A stretch of 64,000 bases of DNA from Rhyzopertha dominica (taxonomy: Eukaryota > Arthropoda > Insecta > Coleoptera > Bostrichidae), in the NCBI GenBank assembly GCA_025024175.1, contig QCXZ01000041.1, positions 10,659,786 through 10,723,785 on the forward strand, in the 5' to 3' direction. Positions 57,909-64,000 of this stretch are shown one piece after another (the first letter of the stretch is position 1; each line of letters begins with the position of its first letter). A program made the position numbers and the translations under genes. The notes beneath the pieces were generated by a model. The model worked only from the letters and a program-made list of their open reading frames with translations, had not been told where the DNA came from and made no database searches.

Positions 57909-59500
57909 CAAGGGCGGATCCAGCTTTCAAATTAGGGGGGGTCACCTAGTCAGGAGAAGCTACAATTTTATTAAAATAATTAATTGAAAAAGAAATAGTG
58001 TTTTATTGTTATAAGTCGAAATAATTTTAATCAAATAGCAAAATTAATTTTTCGTCTTTTTTCTTCTCGAAAAACGCATTATTGTGACTTTAATCCACTT
58101 CAGTCGGTGTGTTTCTCTAAACGCGGAGTCCAGTTCAAAAAATCAGAAATCCCTAGAGTCCACAAATGAAACTGAGAATCATGTGTTGTTTTTATCTCAT
58201 TAAAGAAATGAATTCGGATTTTAGTAACGGTGAAAACAACCAATGGTAAAAAAATAAAATCGTCACAGGTAAGGCACTAAGGGTTGACATTCATTAATTA
58301 TTAGCTGTGCTTTCGTTTTTATTAGCAAATTTACAAAAAGAAGCTATCTTTTATACAAAGAACACGATATCAAAGCACTACGTGACACACGATAGATTAA
58401 AATATAACCTCCTTTAGACCTTTTAGGATTACACCATTCAATATGGCTTTCGACGAGCAGGCAATGCGCGCATAGGAAACCGTAGAAACTTAAAATATAC
58501 TGCTAAAGTTGGGTCGTTCTTGAGCAAGTCGTTCGATTTTAACAATTCATGCCTTGATTCGTTTGATTCGACTCACAGCTAATGAATCAATCGTTAAAAC
58601 TTAAATCAGGGTTGATGCATGATGCACAAAAAAAACCTAAATCAATTAAGAATAACCTAGTTGTGCCGTTTGAGAAATGCGGAATGTAAGACTTGTTTAC
58701 CTGTTTTCTACGAGAATAATGCGGTTTGCAACTGTACTCTCAACTAATGTAAACGGCGATTGATATCATGTTGTCATGGACGGAAAGACGTCGAAACATA
58801 TGGTTAATCTATTTTCTACTCAAAAATCTGTGCCAAAGTGCTTTATCTAGAAAATTAGATATTACGCGTAAATACCCATCACTGAAACAAAGGTATAATA
58901 ATTATCAGCAAATATCAAACCATTATAATTCTACTATACATACTGATTTGTTAGATATGATTTTTTTATCGTTAACGCAATAGTAAATAAAAAAAATCAA
59001 AAAGTTAACACTGCTACAGTTACTGGTTAGGCTACGCACTTTGCAACTCTCTTTAACAAGGTCTTACAGCTCGGTAACTCATTTTTGGTAATGATTCATG
59101 AACGATTTGAATGATTCGAATCTACGCGATTGAAGGAATGATTTGATTAGAATCAAAAGTCTCAGCTCTAGTGATTGACATTAGTATGAAGTAATGGGAT
59201 TTCTATGACAGAGCGTTAGAAGTAGCATTGTTTTTATATATACCCTTCCATCGACATTTCGAAAGTCACGTGTTCTAAACAGTTAAACTGTCAAAAATCC
59301 AACGCTGTCATACAGTTTTCCCCCAAAATTATGTTGCCACTCTGGGAATAAATTGCGACGTTGTAATTATTTTATTAAAACGGATAATAGTGCTTGTTGT
59401 TGGTGGATGTAGGCACTCGCCATCATAGAGAGTACTACACCCAGCCCAGGCCCAGGGGGGGTCATGGCCCCCATGACCCCCCCCCCTGGATCCGCCCTTG
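57909..59500. mobile_element. hAT-type non-autonomous element nested in the mariner-like element
   Basis: The 1592-bp insert has a perfect 15-bp terminal inverted repeat (caagggcggatccag / ctggatccgcccttg) and an exact 8-bp target duplication gtttcact (57901-57908, 59501-59508), the hAT signature. No transposase is recognisable; the 71-codon frame at 58768 has no motif. Near the right end, 59455-59483 is a perfect 13-bp G/C hairpin with a 3-nt loop. A further TIR-like pair near 58503 and 59172 may mark a second element inside. Confidence 0.85.
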
Positions 59501-59810
59501 GTTTCACTAGGACGGGACAACGGCCCACACTTCAAGGGCAATAATGGTTGTGTTGTGAGAGCCCTTCCCGGGGCGCCTTATCTCTCTGAGGGGTGATTTG
59601 GAGTGTCCGACGCTTTCACCTGATTTGGCCGCTTGTGACTTTTTTGTGAGGGTATTTGAAATCCCTTGTGGTATATCAACCGCCCACACACTCTGGAAGA
59701 CCTTAAAAGAAACATTCTGGAAGAAACGGCCAGCATACATATCAGTGCATCGACAATGGCGGACGTTACTAACCCGACGTGATTTTTAAAACAATGTAAA
59801 TCCAAACTTT
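59501..59810 (+). pseudogene. Tc1/mariner-like transposase, 3' part
   Basis: Continues the transposase after the hAT insert: ECPTLSPDLAACDFF (region of the third catalytic residue) in the 59598 frame, then in another frame RPHTLEDLKRNILEETAS and ASTMADVTN, the usual C-terminal pattern. Several frameshifts and stops. Confidence 0.7.
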
Positions 59811-60421
59811 AAATGTATAACTATTGTACAAAAATAATTGAAAAGATATCTTTACTACTTTTTGTTTTACTGCAATATGAAATAAGGAAGTTAGCTTGCC
59901 GCACCCTGTTATTTAACTTAATAGAAGCCTTCTCTACCAGGATATGCATTATATTTACAGCATAACGGTCAACTTTTTGAGCAGCATTTGTAATAAATTG
60001 AAATATATATTTCTACTTTTTGTTTAAAATTACCAACTAATGTTTCTACTGTTAGATTAATTTATGTTATATTGTTTATTATATTTTTTATTTATTTTAT
60101 TATTCAGCTTTTAAAGCGTTATACTAAAACATAAATACAAATTTAAGTTTGACAGATACATTCGTCATATCCAACCACGGTAGTAGATAGAAAGGTATAC
60201 GCACGATGCCTTGTGGAGCGTTAGAGAGAGATAGAGCAAAGTGGGAATCGGTAAGGCTACTTTACAGTGCACGCTGTGTTGATAACATCAATTTGATTCC
60301 CAAAATTACCTAACCGAATAGCGATGGTTCGTTTATCTTTCAAAAAGTGTGGAAATGATAAAATTCTGTTGTTACTTGTGCAACAATTTTAGAACAGATT
60401 TGCTTCAGATAATGAAAATCC
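59811..60421. other. Non-coding stretch between elements
   Basis: AT-rich; includes gccgcaccctgttat near 59899, possibly the outer end of the mariner-like element. No gene. Confidence 0.45.
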
Positions 60422-61248
60422 GCTTCCAGATCAAGTTGTCAAAATGAAATTTAGGCTTTTATTTCTTATATTATACCATCCATATTGAGGTTTTGAGCAT
60501 TTTTTGTCTTTACATATTTTTTTTCTACGGCAAACGGTTCTCGTGATAGTAGCAAAAATCCATAAATTTGTAAAATCGGTTTTTTTCTAAATAACTCGAA
60601 AATTATTAACTAAACAAAACAATTGCGAGAGTACTTTTCGATCAGAAATTTAATTTTCTATATAATAGCAAAATTTAAGAAAATTGTGTGGACAAGGTCC
60701 AAAATTCATTTTTTGGAAATATTTCGAAAATTTCAAAATTTTGGAAACATTTTTTAAACACTTTTTGTGAGAAATTTTATTACCTATCGGATGGTATTTT
60801 CACATGTAAACATATTAAGTATTTTTTGAGATATTTGNAAAAACCCGGTTTTTTTAAATGACCGTTTTTTCTTCTAAACAGTTTGCTGTAGCGAAAATTT
60901 ATAGGGACTAATTATACTACTAATCACATACTAAAAAGGCAAAAAATAAATGTTTGCAAAAAGGGTAGTTACTCCACAATTTTAGGGAAGGCGGCCCTAT
61001 ACCCTACTCACCCCAAAAACAACATGTTGCTTTGGGTAATTGAGATGTATATATATGCCAAATTTCAAGTTCATATGTTGTCTTTTGATAGTTATCGCGT
61101 CCACACACAGACAGACATACAAACACGAACATTTTTGCTCAAATTTTGTTTTTGGACGTTTTTGAGCATTTTAAAGCGATTGAGCAAATAAAAAATTTTG
61201 AAAATTTCTGTCGCGATACAATACTTCCCATCCGTTGGATGTGGAAGT
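60422..61248 (+). mobile_element. TIR element (ttccacatccaa family), copy at 60.4 kb
   Basis: Begins cttccagatcaa and ends ttggatgtggaag, with interior homologous to 13504-14357 (ctcgaaaattattaact, gcaaaaagggtagtta, gccaaatttcaagttcatat). More diverged than the other copies. Confidence 0.7.
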
Positions 61249-61689
61249 AAAATGGTTAAAATATTTTTTTAAACCGTGAAATGATCTGATTTGGATGACC
61301 TAGCCGTCTTCTGGAATTTAAAATAGTAGGTCTAGATGAAGGACCAGCTGTATCAGAAACATTTGTTCGATAAAGATGATCCTTACATGGTTACATGTGG
61401 AGCATTTCGACGATTTATTTTTTTTGCATATAAAGCTCTCTCGGAAGAATTACTGTTACAGTTCGGCACCCCACAATGCTTTCACATTTTAGTTATTTCA
61501 AAAAACTTCACACAAATACCACACCGAATGTATGGTTACGCATGCCACTGGCGAGCGCTTTTACTACTATATTGCATCTCTTACTAGACTTCTCTCTCCC
61601 ACACTGACTACGAATCTGGGCCGCAGTTGCATACAGTTGCCATACGGTCGTGCGTAGTATACCTGTCTATCTATTACCGTGTATCCAAC

Positions 61690-61930
61690 TATGGTTTCTG
61701 TTAAAAAAAACACACATTGGTCTATATCTCAAAAAGTGTTTGCACTTTGCAGTATCAAAAAATAATTATGTTATTTGATTTTACATAAAAATGTATTAGA
61801 AACCATATTTTAAAAAATAAAATATATTATAAAATCCGCGGAAGCTACAGAGCCTTTCGAGAAATTGATTTTTTTTTCAATTTTCGGCTATAACGCAAGT
61901 ATTAAAATCTGTTTTGCCCAGCTAATTTAT
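61690..61930. repeat. Dispersed repeat, reverse-complement partner of 4860-5155
   Basis: Contains tctcaaaaagtgtttgc, gattttacataaaa, ccgcggaagc and tcaattttcggctataac, the complement of motifs at 4860-5155. Confidence 0.6.
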
Positions 61931-61999
61931 GTAGAAAAATATAACAGGATTAAGAAAACTTTAGTGTCTAGCTTCAATAATAACCGAGCTTCAAAAATA

Positions 62000-62997
62000 A
62001 CGGTGCGACAGAGGCTATTATAAATACAGATAGATTCGCGCTAAGTCATTCGCTGTATAATTTACTACGGACACGACTGTAGTCAGAGTAACATCAGATC
62101 GGAATTCAGTTTTTTCGCAGCTAGAATTTTTCTGTGGATCGAACAATGTGCCAAAGTACATCGTAGATATTCTTACACCGCAAGTGTATTTTGCATGTTT
62201 TCAGTCAATGTTTTGCAAAAGGATCTTCAACGCGGTCTTCTTGGTACACACGGGAAAACAATAGTGCATTATATTCACACTTGTATTCGCGTAACATGCA
62301 AGTCAACTGAATTATTCAGCATAATGCAATACATGATTTACTCGTATAATTTGAATTGTAGATGGGTAGTTTTGATTGCCAGTGATACAGACAGAAAACA
62401 TATTTTAAGAGAAGAAGTAAACAAATGTTGCGCACACATTGCAAGCGTAAGATAAATTCAGGTAACGTTAAAATTGGGAAACAAATAAATACGCGCAGCA
62501 TATTTTAAAAGAGGAAATCTTAGGGAGTCGTGTTTAAGTATTGTGTGACACAAAAACAATATTGCTGCATACTTCGTAATATAAATTAAACTGGAATTAT
62601 ATTATTTCAGTTCTGAATAAGATTTCAATTTACTGAAAGGAAATAGTGGAATTTAAGTTTTGCAAAGAATCATGAAAATTTAATGTATTTAAATGATACG
62701 TAGGACCGAGTGTCGAATTAAAAAATAAAACAGCGTTCAATGGCCAAGTCACATTAAGTTTTTATACCTCAACACCTAAATATTGTAATTAATTGCAGTT
62801 CAAAATAGGAACTCAGATATATACCGCTAATGTATGTTAAAGTAAAGACATTGATTGCTTTGCTTAGCATTCCTTCCAAGAATATGTACCATATGCATTA
62901 AACTTGTCGGCCTCCAGAATATGCATGACAGTATGTTTAAAATATAAATCGTACAGTTAGTCTGCAGTAGTACAAACATATCCAACGTTTTGCAAAC
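62000..62997 (+). other. P450 5' flank, unit 3
   Basis: Homologous to 24560-26996 and 5227-6261 in parts (gcatgttttcagtcaatg, gcgtaagataaattcaggta, acttgtcggcctcc). It lacks most of the transposon insertions of unit 2. No core promoter stands out. Confidence 0.55.
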
Positions 62998-63160
62998 ATG
63001 GGGGTTATTCCATTATTGCTTGCCATTACACTAATAGTATACTACCTTTGGCACAAGTGGACCAACGGAAGGGCACTAAATATGTTGAAGAACGTTCCGG
63101 GGCCATGCATAATACCTTTCGTTGGAAGTGTACCTATTATCAAACCTGCGGGCAACACAA
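62998..63160 (+). CDS. CYP4-like P450 first exon, intact (unit 3)
   Basis: A 163-bp exon of the same length and phase as 26997-27159: ATG, anchor (VIPLLLAITLIVYYLW), HKWTNGRALNMLKNVPGP and IPFVGSVPIIKP, ending a|gtaagag. No lesion. The rest of the gene would lie beyond the window, so only the anchor exon can be called. Confidence 0.75.
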
Positions 63161-63632
63161 GTAAGAGTAAAACTACAGTATAACTTTAGTATAACTATCA
63201 AGTTACTTCAGCCTTTCCTGGTGGAAAGGTCAACTTATACATAATTATGCAGTGTCGTTTCTAGTGGGGGGCATTTCGGGTCACCGCATGAAGGCGCCTT
63301 AATCTTGAGACGCCAAAATACCAATTTTATATCATTTTTTTTTCAGTAATTTGTTCGTTTTTTTTAATATGTTTTAATAATTCAAAGCTTTAACGGTATG
63401 TAATCTTTTGTGCTTTTCGACATCTCTACCGCGAGACGGTTACAGCAATGTGGGGGTTCTCATGTTTTTATTGAACGTTCTAGAATGTATGAATTCTCGA
63501 AACCGGTGGAAATTTAATGATGTCTCATGAAGGTAAAAGGGAAAAATCATCTGACCATGAATGTAGAAAAAGAAAAACTTTATAAGCAGTCAGAGGATGT
63601 GTATTTACCTGAAGGAGTAGTGCCTGTTTACA
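63161..63632 (+). other. P450 intron 1 start, unit 3
   Basis: Homologous to 6425-6840. No exon recognised. Confidence 0.5.
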
Positions 63633-63830
63633 CTAGAGGTGGGAAGTTCGTGAACGAACGAACGAAGTGTACTATTCAGTTGCGCCATAATGAACGATCT
63701 AGTTCGTCAGGATTAAATGAACTAGTTCATTTTGAACGATACTCGAGCCACCTGTGACCTATGGGAAGGACGAACGACTGAATATGTATCTTTTCGTGAA
63801 CGAACACGCGAGTTACGATGTGCGGCCGGG
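63633..63830. repeat. gaacga-rich block, possible transposon end
   Basis: Starts tagaggtgggaagttcgtga and has many gaacga/tcgttc motifs in both orientations, like the subterminal region of some hAT elements. The far end is not identified. Confidence 0.35.
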
Positions 63831-64000
63831 TGAACGATATAATAAAGCTATTTCGCAATGTATAGCGTACAATGGCGCCGCAGTCTTGGAGTCACCGTTT
63901 CGCTGTTTGGGCATTTTTATTTAACATGGTGTTGCAAGCCAGAATATTGGAATAAGACAGTCATATACCAAATATGTAATTATTATATCAATACCTAAAT

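Larger units (their letters stand above)
47382..63250 (+). repeat. Segmental duplication, copy 2
   Basis: Collinear with 11704-27250 in direct orientation, about 36 kb apart. It lacks the SINE/hairpin and TIR insertions of copy 1 and has only one RING exon. It carries its own insertions: about 187 bp at 50940-51126, and the mariner/hAT/TIR nest at about 57360-61248. It may continue past 63250. Confidence 0.85.

Noticed and set aside
61336..61587. 83-codon + strand ORF
   Set aside because: No recognisable motif, no paralogue in the sister unit, and surrounded by transposon debris.

Overview
The window reads as AT-rich nuclear DNA from an insect, probably a hemimetabolous one; the order is inference only. 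The evidence is spliced genes with GT-AG introns, a CYP4-clan cytochrome P450, seven-in-absentia (SIAH)-type E3 ligase genes, and a typical arthropod transposon load (hAT, Tc1/mariner-like, jockey/CR1-like LINEs, a Penelope-like element, a tRNA-derived SINE, MITEs). No bacterial-style operons are present, and nearly all short ORFs are chance frames in introns or repeats.

The main organising feature is a repeatedly duplicated two-gene cassette, always on the + strand: a SIAH-like gene followed by a CYP4-like gene. Unit 1 (about 2.3-6.8 kb) keeps only the SIAH 3' exon (3593-4016) and a dead P450 first exon (6262-6424). Unit 2 (about 11.7-39.8 kb) is the most complete: a putative TATA box and 5'-UTR exon (about 16.6-16.74 kb), two alternative or tandem RING exons (20042-20409 and 21227-21594), a shared substrate-binding exon (23696-24119), and a full 12-exon P450 (26997-39827) that can be read as one 520-residue open frame. 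A partial unit (about 40.2-43.6 kb) holds only P450 upstream sequence and a decayed first exon. Unit 3 (about 47.4 kb to the window end) repeats the whole arrangement: 5'-UTR exon, one RING exon (54021-54388), a 3' exon carrying an in-frame TAG (56707-57130), and an intact P450 first exon (62998-63160) whose remaining exons would lie outside the window.

The blocks at about 11.70-27.25 kb and 47.38-63.25 kb are direct paralogous copies about 36 kb apart. Comparing them dates insertions: a SINE-like insertion with a perfect 36-bp hairpin and a TIR element occur only in the first copy; a (TAA)n insertion between TATA box and start site, and a mariner-like element split by a hAT element, occur only in the second. 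The RING exon of unit 3 looks like a left-right mosaic of the two RING exons of unit 2, as expected for unequal crossing-over.

SIAH-type proteins are RING ubiquitin ligases that bind substrates through a C-terminal TRAF-like domain; CYP4-clan enzymes are ER-anchored haem monooxygenases. The two genes are linked and co-duplicated, but nothing in the sequence shows a direct functional partnership. All exon calls, repeat boundaries and family names come from reading the sequence by eye; no alignment or database search was run.
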